A stretch of 64,000 bases of DNA from Candidatus Magnetobacterium casense (GCF_000714715.1 NZ_JMFO01000014.1:1-64000), one strand, 5' to 3'. Positions 9,354 to 18,191 are shown, counted from the stretch's first letter. Numbers and translations: made by a program. Notes: generated from the sequence alone by a model not told the origin.

Positions 9354-9550
9354 ATCTCTCTATAGTTTCCTCTTTTAAAATCACTGACGGCTACCTCGGA
9401 GATATCTTTCAGTCTGCCAGACCTTACGTCTTGCTCGAATTGTCTGTCCCAAATCTCAGCGTCGAGTTCTTCAATCCAATCCCTTAGTCTGGCAAAATCG
9501 TCCTCAGATAAGTCCGTTATTGCTTTTTCGATCTCTTTTAACGTTACCAT
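9350..9550 (-). CDS. Antitoxin of a RelE/ParE-type pair (toxin truncated)
   Basis: 66 residues, mostly helical and acidic: ..EIEKAITDLSEDDFARLRDWIEELDAEIWDRQFEQDV... This layout (LS.eefa.lr.Wl.e.d...WD..ie.D...G.L) is typical of antitoxins that precede RelE-type toxins. The partner begins in an ATGA overlap but is only 20 codons long, so this antitoxin now stands alone. AGGAGG lies about 7 bases before the ATG. Confidence 0.7.
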   Translation of the reverse strand: MVTLKEIEKAITDLSEDDFARLRDWIEELDAEIWDRQFEQDVRSGRLKDISEVAVSDFKRGNYREI

Positions 9551-9614
9551 TTAACACCTCCTCCTGTGTAAAGATTCTTGTACCCATACTGTTAATCCTC
9601 CTTTTTTTGATCTT

Positions 9615-9805
9615 ATTATAGCACTATCAACCACGCTCAGGCAAAACGCTCCAGGAGGGGCAGCGCCCCCCGGCTCAATGTGCTCTTGGCCCTTCAGCTC
9701 CCCACAATGGGAGGGGTGAGGCACTCCGGCCACAACGAAGTCCCCTTGACGCACCGTAAAAATGCCACGCGTTTTGCATTTAATCCAATCGAAATGTGCT
9801 ATAAT
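9615..9805. repeat. Family A element with perfect 10-bp ends
   Basis: A 191-bp non-coding unit begins ATTATAGCAC and ends GTGCTATAAT, the exact reverse complement. Inside are G- and C-rich inverted repeats and a right arm TTTAATCCAATCGAAA shared with copies at 30431-30600 and 43209-43380. It resembles a MITE. The right end doubles as an extended -10 promoter for the toxin-antitoxin genes that follow. Confidence 0.7.
9793..9805 (+). promoter_or_regulatory. Extended -10 promoter formed by the right end of the family A element
   Basis: TGTGCTATAAT has a TGn extension directly before a perfect TATAAT. It lies 34 bases before the antitoxin ATG at 9839. There is no convincing -35 at 17 bases (TTGCAT is 20 bases away), as is usual for extended -10 promoters. 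Inferred from sequence only. Confidence 0.45.
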
Positions 9806-9838
9806 AAAGCAAGCGGTAAAAAGAATCGGGAGGAAGAA

Positions 9839-10087
9839 ATGAGTAACAGCAGGGCATTGTTGCATGAGTTAGTGGAAGAGCTATCAGAGCCGGATACAGA
9901 GATCGCAGAGAGATTTATCACCTTTCTGATAACCGAGCACAGCAATAAGAGTCCGCTTGTCTTAGAGCTGCTTGATGAATCTGAGTTGAGAGAGGAATTT
10001 TTAGAGGCAGTTGAAGAGGCAGAACGGGAGATTGAATCTTGTGATGTTAAGACGTGGGAGGAATTTAAAGCAGAAATAGGTCTATGA
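9839..10087 (+). CDS. Antitoxin of a RelE-type pair
   Basis: 82 residues from the ATG at 9839, chosen because GGGAGG lies 5 bases upstream; longer frames run into repeat DNA. The protein is acidic and helical (..RALLHELVEELSEPDTEIAERFITFLI.., ..LLDESELREEFLEAVEEAEREIE..), as expected for an antitoxin. Its stop overlaps the start of the toxin gene (ATGA at 10084-10087). It should neutralise that toxin and repress the operon. The name of the subfamily is not certain. Confidence 0.75.
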   Translation: MSNSRALLHELVEELSEPDTEIAERFITFLITEHSNKSPLVLELLDESELREEFLEAVEEAEREIESCDVKTWEEFKAEIGL

Positions 10088-10335
10088 AGGCAATTATTAC
10101 CCCATCGGCACAAAAAGACATATCAAAGCTTGCCCCTGTAATAAGAAAACGGATAGCAGAAACTATAGATCAAATAGAAAAAACCTCAAAGCAAATAAAA
10201 TCGCAGCAATTGAAGAGTAAACCGTTAAGGTACAAAGTCCGTGTCGGCAATTGGCGTATTATTCTGTCGATAGACCATAAAGCGGATATAACGTATATTC
10301 TCAAGGTAGAACATCGAAAGGATGTATATCGATAA
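10084..10335 (+). CDS. RelE/ParE-type toxin
   Basis: 83 residues: ..SAQKDISKLAPVIRKRIAETIDQIEK.. then ..SKPLRYKVRVGNWRIILSIDH..ITYILKVEHRKDVYR. The R..vG.wRii..id...i.i..v.hRkdvY ending is the RelE/ParE fold signature of ribosome-dependent mRNA endonucleases. It is translationally coupled to the antitoxin by a 4-base overlap and is full length. Confidence 0.9.
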   Translation: MKAIITPSAQKDISKLAPVIRKRIAETIDQIEKTSKQIKSQQLKSKPLRYKVRVGNWRIILSIDHKADITYILKVEHRKDVYR

Positions 10336-10441
10336 AAGGTCTACGCTAAAAAAGCATAGTGAAATCCATTTTAGGGAGGGGGGTGATCTATTTAGAGCAC
10401 AGCACAACCAACCCCACTCAGACAAAACACCCCTGCTGCCC

Positions 10442-10912
10442 CTACCAGGTTCTTTCCATTCCCCTGACAACGTGGTACCACTTGCCGTTGATCTTCTGCC
10501 ACAGGTCTTCCATCTCAAAGACATTTTCGCCTTCTGGGAACTTAAATCCCGTCATCTGCGGCCACGTGGAGGTGATCTTCATCTTCACCGGGGTGAGACC
10601 CTCAATGGCGCTTCCCTCCTGGCCTATCTCCAGGATTTCGTATTCCTTAACCGGCATTTTACCGCCTTGATTGCTAAAATAGTTGTTCTTTGCAGATTCG
10701 CGTAGTTTTTCGTCTTCATACGTTGACATGCGTTCAAAGTTCCACGTCTCCACGAATTTTCCTTGTTTTTTAAGGTCATAAAAGTGTTTTATCGTTTCTG
10801 ATAAGTCACCACCTGGTTCTATCTTAACGTTATGGGAACATGAAGTAACAGACAACAGAAGATAAAGTGCGAACAAAACCAGCAACGAACCTTTTAACCT
10901 AAGTTTACGCAT
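10442..10912 (-). CDS. Predicted lipoprotein of unknown function
   Basis: 156 residues with a basic N-terminus, a hydrophobic stretch and a lipobox VTSC, so Cys25 would be lipidated. The mature part is a small domain (..LSETIKHFYDLKKQGKFVETWNFER.. to ..LWQKINGKWYHVVRGMERTW) that resembles NTF2-like folds in outline, with a typical WYHV strand. It lies alone between a family A fragment and a terminator. Probably anchored in the periplasm; no partner is evident. Confidence 0.75.
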   Translation of the reverse strand: MRKLRLKGSLLVLFALYLLLSVTSCSHNVKIEPGGDLSETIKHFYDLKKQGKFVETWNFERMSTYEDEKLRESAKNNYFSNQGGKMPVKEYEILEIGQEGSAIEGLTPVKMKITSTWPQMTGFKFPEGENVFEMEDLWQKINGKWYHVVRGMERTW

Positions 10913-10946
10913 ACGACACCCCTGTGCTTAAAATGGATATGGTTAT

Positions 10947-10978
10947 AAAAAAACATAAGGGGCCTTTCGGCCCCTTAT
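10947..10978 (-). terminator. Rho-independent terminator of the secreted-protein gene
   Basis: On the minus strand a perfect 10-bp stem ATAAGGGGCC / GGCCCCTTAT with a GAAA tetraloop is followed by G and seven Ts. It lies 22 bases after the stop of the gene at 11000-12724. Confidence 0.93.
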
Positions 10979-10999
10979 ACAAATACCCTGAAACAGTGT

Positions 11000-12724
11000 T
11001 TACTGGATTTTGCAAATTCCGTAGCAAGAGTTGTAATATGTGGTACCACCTGCGACTATTGTCACTGTATTGCTTGCTGCACAAACCTGACCAGATGTCG
11101 GAGGAGCCCATCCACAATATGCCGTGGTAGGTGACTTGTAACCGGCAATATCAGTAGAGTACTTATTACCAAGGACTCCGATTTCAGGAGACACTGGTGT
11201 GTAGTTGTCCGAGCTCAGAACAGAATTATTTGCGTGCTCTGCTGCAACACCAAACTGTGAAACAGCTGTAGGCACAACACTGCCTGTCGTGTAGGTATAC
11301 TGAGTCATGTAGGTATTAGCAGGGTCGCTCCAATACACAGGCGTACCTAAGCCTGACCATGGACCCCAGTTGGTAGCAGGAGTATCGTAGTAGTTACCAA
11401 AGTCTGTTACCGTTTGCAGCACTGGATTTGCGCTTGCGTTGATTGCTGTACCAAGCGAGAAGCCGTAGGTGATGTTTGTAACAGATATGTTCTTGGACTC
11501 AGAGATCAGAGGATAGATATCTGCAAATCCGCCGGCGCCTTCTGTATAGGAGAAGCCAAACACAGGAGCTGAAACAATCAAGCGTGCCTCACCTGCCGTT
11601 GAGTTAATAACTATATCGGTACCTGCATTGTTTCCAAAAGGAATCCTTGCAACCTCAGGGAAATCAATAATCGTTGAGAGGGGATTCTCAGCGTCATCGT
11701 ATGCGTTGGCATCGATATGTCTGTAGTATGCAGGGAATGCAACTTGCTGTCCTACTCTCGGTGTGGTATCCAGGCCGGAGCTTGAAGCCGGTGCTACGAG
11801 CACGAGGCTGGAAGTGATTCCGGTGGTTACGTTATAACGTGCCCAATAGCGTCCGAAAGCCGAACCCATTGCAGGATATGTCTTTTGGCTCAGGTCACAA
11901 ATAACTCTCCATCTTCCGGCGTTGCCGGCAGGAGTTCCAAACGGTATAAAGATGTTCTCCGTTAACATTAACTCCCAGAAGCCTATGGTTGCGCGTGAGG
12001 CATCTTGCCTGCCAAACGTTGCGCCTATCGCACCGTCCATGTTTGCATCACATACTGTGCGCTGGTTTGGACGAGGAACCGTATTAAGCCACTGCTCACG
12101 GTTGGCTTCAGCGACCACTCCGGAAGCGGCGTTATCGATTCCGATGTTTACGTATCCCTGCAACATTGCGCCGTTTAAAGCAAATGCGCTGGTTGTTCCG
12201 TTGAGGTAGGCCGTCCTGATATGCAGAACGTCAGGGAACTCAAGCGTTGGTTGGCTCGAGCTAACAGGAACGCCCGTGTACCTTAATACTACTGAGAGAT
12301 ATCCCTTCATGAAACCATCTGATCCAACCGGAACTCCACTTATTGTAAGGCCGGTCAAAGGAATACCGATTGCAGGTGCTGCACCCAGAAACGTAGCAGG
12401 TACGCTGTACGGCATTATGTTAACTGATCCGGCTGCGGTGCTTGAGATTATAACACCGGTGTTATCGTTTGGTGTTAAGGGCATCTGCCAGTCTGCCAAG
12501 TGAACGCTGTTCTCATCAAACAGAATAAGATCTACCCAGTAGGCAGCCGCATTATTTGTATTTTGGATGTTGACCAATGTCCGCCAACTGGTATTTGTCT
12601 GCCAGTATGCATAACCGGCGCCACCAGGCATGTTGTCTAACTGAGACGTTGCTGCTTGAGCAAGGCTGAATCCAGCAAACACTACTACTAAAAGCAACAA
12701 CAACACTAAAAACTTACTTTTCAT
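11000..12724 (-). CDS. Large secreted protein of unknown function
   Basis: 574 residues. A clear signal peptide (MKSKFLVLLLLLVVVFAGFSL) ends at AQA, leaving a mature protein rich in Ala, Thr, Asn, Ser and Tyr with few Lys. That composition suits a surface or extracellular beta-rich protein. Four Cys lie in the last 40 residues (WCGW-type neighbourhood, CAASN, CYGICKIQ), suggesting a disulfide-linked end. The start has a near-perfect ribosome site (AAGGAGGT, 10 bases upstream) and the gene ends with a strong terminator, so it may be highly expressed as a single-gene transcript. No known domain is recognised. Confidence 0.85.
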   Translation of the reverse strand: MKSKFLVLLLLLVVVFAGFSLAQAATSQLDNMPGGAGYAYWQTNTSWRTLVNIQNTNNAAAYWVDLILFDENSVHLADWQMPLTPNDNTGVIISSTAAGSVNIMPYSVPATFLGAAPAIGIPLTGLTISGVPVGSDGFMKGYLSVVLRYTGVPVSSSQPTLEFPDVLHIRTAYLNGTTSAFALNGAMLQGYVNIGIDNAASGVVAEANREQWLNTVPRPNQRTVCDANMDGAIGATFGRQDASRATIGFWELMLTENIFIPFGTPAGNAGRWRVICDLSQKTYPAMGSAFGRYWARYNVTTGITSSLVLVAPASSSGLDTTPRVGQQVAFPAYYRHIDANAYDDAENPLSTIIDFPEVARIPFGNNAGTDIVINSTAGEARLIVSAPVFGFSYTEGAGGFADIYPLISESKNISVTNITYGFSLGTAINASANPVLQTVTDFGNYYDTPATNWGPWSGLGTPVYWSDPANTYMTQYTYTTGSVVPTAVSQFGVAAEHANNSVLSSDNYTPVSPEIGVLGNKYSTDIAGYKSPTTAYCGWAPPTSGQVCAASNTVTIVAGGTTYYNSCYGICKIQ

Positions 12725-13444
12725 TTAACTCAATACCTCCTTATTGCTTTTGTACAGATAAACTGCACATTTTGTTCTAATCGATAAGTCAACATAACTT
12801 GTCAAGCTACCTGTTACCTCAACTAATATACTACTATCACCCCCTTTGAATATAAGTATGGAGTCTTCTCCATCCTGTTATTTTTAGTGGAATTTAACCC
12901 ATCTTGTTGCTGGCCATCTTGTCTCTGGCCATCCAGTCTCTGGCCATATAATCCCTGGCCTAACATCTTCCAGTAATTCTCAACCTGATTATAACCACTA
13001 AAATAATCCTTTGTCAAGTCTTTTTTTATAAGCATAAACCAAACGTCTATCTGTTATAACAAAACACTAAATATTCTGTCAAGCATAATTTTCAGGATAT
13101 CTCATTTCTACAAAAAAACTGCCCAAAACCATTTGCTCGGCTGTTGTTACTTCACCGTATACTATCAACATACCTCCTTAATTTTAGCTTCTGTGTACAA
13201 GACATCACATTGCCATTAATGCAAGATACAGGCCATGTGGTTTAATCTCAAAAACTATAAGAAAACTGAATCCATGAAGCCTGCAGGCTGTATTGATATC
13301 GACACATATAGTAGTTATTTTTCAATACCGGAACCTGAAAAAAACTTAAGAATACTGCACAACACCCACTGCAAGGTAGCGCCAAGATATTGTCATATTA
13401 TGTTACACTATAAATAAACGATATATGTAATGAGGTGATACATT
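12725..13444. other. Long gap upstream of the secreted-protein gene
   Basis: About 720 bases with no convincing gene. It holds the leader of the secreted-protein gene, including a TTGACA at 12798-12803 (minus strand) that could be a -35 box, and the 15-bp tandem repeats. Otherwise it is AT-rich sequence. A 70-codon minus frame (12823-13035) is mostly repeat-encoded and was not accepted. Confidence 0.6.
12901..12960. repeat. Four tandem 15-bp repeats
   Basis: Four back-to-back units follow the pattern AT(C/A)nn(G/A)T(T/C)(G/T/C)CTGGCC, each ending in CTGGCC. In one minus-strand frame they encode GQ-type pentapeptides, but that frame lacks other support. The block lies in the gap between the secreted-protein gene and the VapBC pair. 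Confidence 0.85.
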
Positions 13445-13672
13445 ATGATCAGAACTTCGGTAACTCTACCAGAGGAGCTAATAGAGGAGGTAAGGCAATA
13501 CTCTGACAATTTCAGTAGCTTTGTAGCCATTGCACTAAGACAACACATAAGGAGAAAGAAAATAGAGCTGGCCATGCAGAGCTTCGGCAAATGGACAGAC
13601 AGAGAGCGTGAAAGCGTAGATATCGTAAACGAATTACGTAAAGACAGGGATTATGGAAGCAGTTTTGATTGA
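13445..13672 (+). CDS. vapB: Ribbon-helix-helix antitoxin (VapB-type)
   Basis: 75 residues beginning MIRTSVTLPEELIEEVRQY, a ribbon-helix-helix DNA-binding start as in CopG/VapB proteins, followed by a basic helix and an acidic tail. GAGGTG lies 9 bases upstream. It overlaps the PIN-domain toxin gene by 20 bases. It should bind the toxin and its own promoter. Confidence 0.85.
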   Translation: MIRTSVTLPEELIEEVRQYSDNFSSFVAIALRQHIRRKKIELAMQSFGKWTDRERESVDIVNELRKDRDYGSSFD

Positions 13673-14036
13673 TACAGACATTGCAATTGATTACCTGAGA
13701 GGTTTACCCTATGCAAAGAAGTTTGTTGAATATTTATGGTTAAATGATTCGGCATTTTTGAGCGTAATATCGATTTATGAACTACTTGCAGGGATGAAAG
13801 AGAACGAAAAAATTGCAACGGAGAGTTTCATTAGCGCGTGCAGTACAAACATAGTTACAGCAGAGATAGCTGTAAGGGCTGGAGAACTGTATCGACATTA
13901 TAGAACTAAGGGGGTAACGCTTACAACTACAGACTGTTTAATCTATGCTACCGCTATTGTACGGGGTTACAAGATAGCAACAAGAAATACAAAACATTAT
14001 CCAGATGGCGACATTATCATACCGGTAGATAAATAA
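13653..14036 (+). CDS. vapC: PIN-domain toxin (VapC-type RNase)
   Basis: 127 residues: ..LIDTDIAIDYLRG.. gives the first catalytic Asp, ..ISIYELLAGM.. the Glu, and ..TTTDCLIYATAIV.. the third acidic residue. ..IATRNTKHYPDGDI.. completes the PIN fold. It cleaves RNA in a metal-dependent way and is held by the RHH antitoxin encoded directly upstream. It appears intact. Confidence 0.92.
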   Translation: MEAVLIDTDIAIDYLRGLPYAKKFVEYLWLNDSAFLSVISIYELLAGMKENEKIATESFISACSTNIVTAEIAVRAGELYRHYRTKGVTLTTTDCLIYATAIVRGYKIATRNTKHYPDGDIIIPVDK

Positions 14037-14122
14037 TTGCCAATAGCTATCTACTGCATAGCTCCCCTCTACTACCGCTATTGTCAATATAGAGGGGTAC
14101 CCATCTGTCTGCCACCGATGGC

Positions 14123-14539
14123 TTACATCTTGCCCAATATCGAAAGCACCATATCTCCGGGGTTGGTACTTTCAAGTAACTGACGACTTTTAATCTCCCG
14201 CATGTCCCGCAAGGTATACTTAAAGGCAAGCTGCTTGCTTTTTACACTATTGGGCATCTTTAACACCGGATTGCCCACATACAACACCACCTGCTCCAGC
14301 CCCCTGCCGTAATGCAAGGATAGCCACGCATAATTCCTCAACATCCTTAAAGCCATGTCCTTGTCGTTGACCAGTTGAAACTCTATCTGAAAAAGCCGGC
14401 CATTCGATATCTCCGCCAACAGATCAGGCTGCTTTAATTTCATATCAGGCTGTTTCAATTTCATAAGTCCAAGCCTCCATATACAATTTATTGCTTCCGT
14501 AATTATAGCAGATTTCGATTTGATAAATACAAGCCCCAT
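14123..14539 (-). pseudogene. Rpn-type PD-(D/E)XK nuclease gene, truncated at both ends
   Basis: The middle part matches the full-length Rpn proteins at 19892-21704: QPDLL..FQIEFQL (catalytic Asp and E-x-Q), ..MLRNYAWLSLHYGRGLEQVVLYVGN.., ..FKYTLRDMREIKSRQLL... The first about 25 codons come from the end of a family A element (14501-14661), so the native start is lost. The frame also stops at ..VLSILGKM, where relatives continue for over 120 residues. A 21-base duplication gives MKLKQPDMKLKQPD. A degraded remnant. Confidence 0.75.
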
Positions 14540-14661
14540 ATCACTTATATGGGTTCAAGGGGGCTGGCCCTCTTGCAGGGGGTTCTAAAGGGGCCAGGAG
14601 CGTCCTGGAGCGAAAAAGAAACGGAGCCGCCCCTTTCTTCTCTTTCGAAACGCGCTATAAT
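14501..14661. repeat. Family A element between an Rpn remnant and the M16 peptidase gene
   Basis: Begins ATTATAGCAGATTTCGATTT and ends TTTCGAAACGCGCTATAAT, imperfect inverted ends of family A. The interior carries the GGTTCAAGGGGG..CGGAGCCGCCCC hairpin block. The right end supplies the TAG stop codon of the peptidase gene, and the left end supplies the start of the broken Rpn frame. Confidence 0.7.
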
Positions 14662-15902
14662 CCGGCCAGGGCTTTCTTGCTAGCCGGACCGAGGACGGTA
14701 ATGGCCTTCTTGCCAGAGCCGACAAAGGCATCAACTATCTCCCGGACGTCCTTGAGCGTGATGGCCTCTATGCCTCGAATGATTTCATCTGGACTGTAGT
14801 ATTTTTGATAGTATATCTCCTGACGCGCAATGTTGTGCATCCGCGCCGAAGAAGACTCCAGATGCAACAGGGTATTGCCCTTGAGCTGATTCTTAGCCCG
14901 TGCAAGCTCTGCCTCGGTGATGGTGTCCCGCAGAGCAGCCATCTCCTTCAACACAACCTCTATGACCTCGACGTACTTCTTCCTGCTCGATGCAGCGGAT
15001 ACACCAAAGACACCCGTGTCGTGGTAGGAAGACAGATACGAATATATGCTGTAGACCAACCCCCTGTTCTCCCTGATCTCCTGAAACAGCCGAGAACTGA
15101 TGCCGGAGCCAAATATCGTGTTCAGCAAAAGAAATGGATAGCGTTGCACGGAGTCCTGCTTGATGCCCTCGGTGCCGATGCATATATGCACCTCCGTGTG
15201 GTCTTTTTCGTAGACGTTGAGGCCGTGCGTAAACGACGGTCTCTGCAACGGCTCATCGGAGGCTTGCCCCTTAGACCGGAGCTGACCGAGGGTGGCATTA
15301 AACAGGTCGTACATCTGAGCAAAGTCTATGTTGCCGCTGCAGGAGATGATTATATTGCCCGTGCCGTAGTGGTCGCCGATGTACCTGAGCAGATCGTCGC
15401 GCTTAAAGGACGTGACGTTATCCACGCTGCCCAGGATTGGCAGGCCAAGCGTATTCATTCCCCAGATGTCCTCGTAAAAGAGGTCGTGGATGTAGTCCTC
15501 TGGGGTGTCTTCGAGCATGTTTATCTCTTCGGTGATGATCTCACGCTCCTTGGCTATGTCATTGTCGTTTAACAGGGAATTCAGAAATATGTCCGATAGT
15601 ATCTCCACGCCTTCTGTGATGTTGTCCCGGAGGAGTTTGACGTAAAACGTGGTGCTCTCTCGTGAGGTAAAGGCGTTGATGTCCCCGCCCAGCGAGTCGA
15701 TCTCTATGGCGATGTCCTTTTGGGTGCGACTCTTGGTGCCCTTGAAAAACATGTGCTCGATAAAGTGTGATATCCCGCTGTTGTCAGGCGACTCATACCG
15801 TCCACCAACCTTGACCCATATGCCGGCAGCCACCGACCTAACTCCCGCTATCTGCTCCATAACCAACGGAATGCCGTTTTGAAGATACTCCTTCCTGTAC
15901 AT
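14655..15902 (-). CDS. M16-family zinc peptidase
   Basis: 415 residues from the ATG at 15900-15902, which has AAAGGAG 5 bases upstream. The inverted zinc motif HFIEH is at 46-50, with the third ligand in ..ITEEINMLEDTPEDY... The second, inactive M16 half contains ..GLVYSIYSYLSSYHDTGVFGV... This is the processing-peptidase/PepR type often found next to pnp, as here. The last residues and the TAG stop are formed by the end of a family A element, so the C-terminus may be slightly altered. Likely substrate: short peptides. Confidence 0.93.
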   Translation of the reverse strand: MYRKEYLQNGIPLVMEQIAGVRSVAAGIWVKVGGRYESPDNSGISHFIEHMFFKGTKSRTQKDIAIEIDSLGGDINAFTSRESTTFYVKLLRDNITEGVEILSDIFLNSLLNDNDIAKEREIITEEINMLEDTPEDYIHDLFYEDIWGMNTLGLPILGSVDNVTSFKRDDLLRYIGDHYGTGNIIISCSGNIDFAQMYDLFNATLGQLRSKGQASDEPLQRPSFTHGLNVYEKDHTEVHICIGTEGIKQDSVQRYPFLLLNTIFGSGISSRLFQEIRENRGLVYSIYSYLSSYHDTGVFGVSAASSRKKYVEVIEVVLKEMAALRDTITEAELARAKNQLKGNTLLHLESSSARMHNIARQEIYYQKYYSPDEIIRGIEAITLKDVREIVDAFVGSGKKAITVLGPASKKALAGL

Positions 15903-15971
15903 TGCCACTCCTTTTAAATTATACGCTATCTCTATATTATAGTCCGCAATTAATAGTCTGTCTATGAGGCC

Positions 15972-15999
15972 AAACAAAAAGGGATAATTTGCTTATCCC
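15972..15999 (-). terminator. Rho-independent terminator after pnp
   Basis: On the minus strand GGGATAA-GCAAA-TTATCCC is followed by TTTTTG. It lies about 70 bases after the pnp stop and before the peptidase start. Confidence 0.75.
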
Positions 16000-16070
16000 C
16001 TTGTTATTATCCGTACAGCGCCGGAGCGCAGCGTTCAATGCCGTCCAACCACCGCCTGACGTTTTTGTGC

Positions 16071-18182
16071 TTAACTGGTCTTTTGAGTGTCCTTTAGGGC
16101 CTCTTTTCTGCTTAACTTGATCTTTCCGCTCCTGTCTATGTCTATGACCTTGACCATGACCTCGTCGCCCTCGCTTAACTCATCAGTGACCTTGTTGACG
16201 CGCTTGTCGGATATCTGCGATATATGCAGCAGGCCATCCGTACCCGGAAGTATTTCGACAAAGGCACCAAAGTCCATGATCTTCTTCACCTTACCCGTGT
16301 ATATGCGATCGATCTCCGGCTCGGCCACAATGCCCTCGATTATCCCCTTTGCCCGGTTGAGCGATGGCCCGTCATTTGAGGCAATTGTCACCAGACCTTC
16401 GTCGTTAATGTCTATCTTAACGCCGGTTTCCTCGATGATGCCCTTGATGATCTTGCCGCCGGTACCGATGACGTCCTTGATCTTCTCCGCCTTGATCTTC
16501 ATCTGGAATATTCTCGGTGCATTTGGAGACAGGGCAGCACGTGGGGTCTCTATCGTTTGGGTAATCTTACCCAGGATATGCAGCCTGCCCTCTTTGGCCC
16601 TCTGCAGGGCGTCAACCAGGACACTCGTGCTGACCCCCCTGATCTTGACGTCCATCTGAAATGCCGTTATCCCCGTAGCAGTACCCGATACCTTGAAGTC
16701 CATGTCTCCGAGGTGGTCTTCCAGGCCCAGGATGTCTGTCAACACCACAATCCTGTCGCCTTCCTTGATAAGGCCCATCGCAATGCCGGCAACAGGCTTC
16801 CTTATCGGTACCCCGCCATCCATCAGCGCCAGCGTTGCTCCACACACCGATGCCATCGATGACGAGCCGTTGGACTCAAGGATGTCCGACACTACCCTGA
16901 TTGTGTACGGAAAGTCATCCGGGGACGGTACCACGGGTTTGATCGAACGCTCGGCCAGGGCGCCGTGACCTATCTCCCGCCTGCCGGGGGATTTTAGCGG
17001 CTTGACCTCTCCAACGCTAAATGGTGGGAAGTTGTAGTGCAGCATAAAGGTCTTGTATCTGTCGCCCTCCAGGGAGTCTATCTTCTGTTCATCCGACGAC
17101 GTACCGAGCGTCACCGCCACCAACGCCTGCGTCTCACCTCGTATGAACAAGGCAGAACCATGCGTACGCGGCAATATCCCTACGATACAATGGATATCCC
17201 TGATCTCATCAGGACGACGGCCATCCGCACGGACGTTTTCATTGAGGATCAGGTTTCTGATAAGCTCTTTCTCCAGCTCCTCAAAGTATTTTGAAATTGC
17301 CTTGACCTTCTTGTCGTCATCATCGGACAAGGCCTTGATTGCGTCATCCAGGATGGCATCAAGTACCTTTTGCCTCTTGAGCTTGCCGGGGATGCTGACG
17401 GCCTCTTTCATACGTTCGATGACGAACTGCCTTACGGATTCAGCGAGTGCCTCGTCGGTTTGAATCGGGGCTACCTCACGTTTTGGCTTGCCAACGAGCT
17501 TTCTGAGTTCGTTCTGTGTTTCAACGATCCGTTTGATCTCCTGATGAGCACGGTCTATGGCCGCCAACATCACTTCCTCGGAGACCTCTATGGCCCCGCC
17601 CTCAACCATGATGACCGCATCGTCCGTACCCGCCACAACCAGAACCATGTCCAGTTTGGGGTCATCCATCTGTTCAAGGTCGGGGTTTATGACCAGTTCG
17701 CCGTCTATCCTGCCGATTCTCACAGCAGCCACCGGCCCGTCAAAGGGGATGTCAGATATCGTTAGGGCCGCCGACATGGCCGTGATACCCATCACGTCGG
17801 ATATGTTCTCTTCACCGTAGGAGAGCACCGATACAACCCCCTGAGTCTCCGAATGAAACCCATCCGGAAACAACGGTCTGATAGGTCTGTCTATCAGACG
17901 GGAGGTGAGGATCTCTTTTTCGGACGGCCTGCCCTCTCTCTTGAGGAATCCGCCGGGAATTTTACCGGCGGCATATGCCTTTTCCTGGTAATCGACGGTC
18001 AGGGGGAAGAAGTCCTTCCCTTCCATCACCCGTTTATCGGACACCGCCGTTGCCAACACGACCGTATCGCCATATTTGGCAACGATGGCCCCATCGGACT
18101 GCTTCGCCATGAGGCCCGTTTCCAGAATCAGTTGTTTATCGTTAACCGTAAGCTCTACTCTTGTTACCTCTGTTGAAATCAA
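16071..18182 (-). CDS. pnp: Polyribonucleotide nucleotidyltransferase (PNPase)
   Basis: 703 residues, normal length. Two RNase PH domains (about 10-230 and 315-545), then KH (..IKAEKIKDVIGTGGKIIKGI..) and S1 (..YTGKVKKIMDFGAFVEILPG..) RNA-binding domains. It degrades RNA 3' to 5' by phosphorolysis in the cytoplasm. The start appears to be TTG at 18180-18182 with GAGG 6 bases upstream. It follows rpsO by 9 bases, the usual rpsO-pnp pair, and ends in its own terminator. Confidence 0.98.
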   Translation of the reverse strand: MISTEVTRVELTVNDKQLILETGLMAKQSDGAIVAKYGDTVVLATAVSDKRVMEGKDFFPLTVDYQEKAYAAGKIPGGFLKREGRPSEKEILTSRLIDRPIRPLFPDGFHSETQGVVSVLSYGEENISDVMGITAMSAALTISDIPFDGPVAAVRIGRIDGELVINPDLEQMDDPKLDMVLVVAGTDDAVIMVEGGAIEVSEEVMLAAIDRAHQEIKRIVETQNELRKLVGKPKREVAPIQTDEALAESVRQFVIERMKEAVSIPGKLKRQKVLDAILDDAIKALSDDDDKKVKAISKYFEELEKELIRNLILNENVRADGRRPDEIRDIHCIVGILPRTHGSALFIRGETQALVAVTLGTSSDEQKIDSLEGDRYKTFMLHYNFPPFSVGEVKPLKSPGRREIGHGALAERSIKPVVPSPDDFPYTIRVVSDILESNGSSSMASVCGATLALMDGGVPIRKPVAGIAMGLIKEGDRIVVLTDILGLEDHLGDMDFKVSGTATGITAFQMDVKIRGVSTSVLVDALQRAKEGRLHILGKITQTIETPRAALSPNAPRIFQMKIKAEKIKDVIGTGGKIIKGIIEETGVKIDINDEGLVTIASNDGPSLNRAKGIIEGIVAEPEIDRIYTGKVKKIMDFGAFVEILPGTDGLLHISQISDKRVNKVTDELSEGDEVMVKVIDIDRSGKIKLSRKEALKDTQKTS

Positions 18183-18191
18183 TCTAAACCT

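Noticed and set aside
12901-12960. CRISPR-like array
   Set aside because: The units are 15 bases, directly adjacent and without spacers, so not CRISPR; no cas gene is present.
12823-13035. 70-codon minus-strand frame with GQ repeats
   Set aside because: Its only notable part is the translation of the 15-base tandem repeats; no good start and no continuation of protein-like sequence.
14805-15572. 255-codon plus-strand open frame
   Set aside because: Shadow of the M16 peptidase gene; no ribosome site and no family features.
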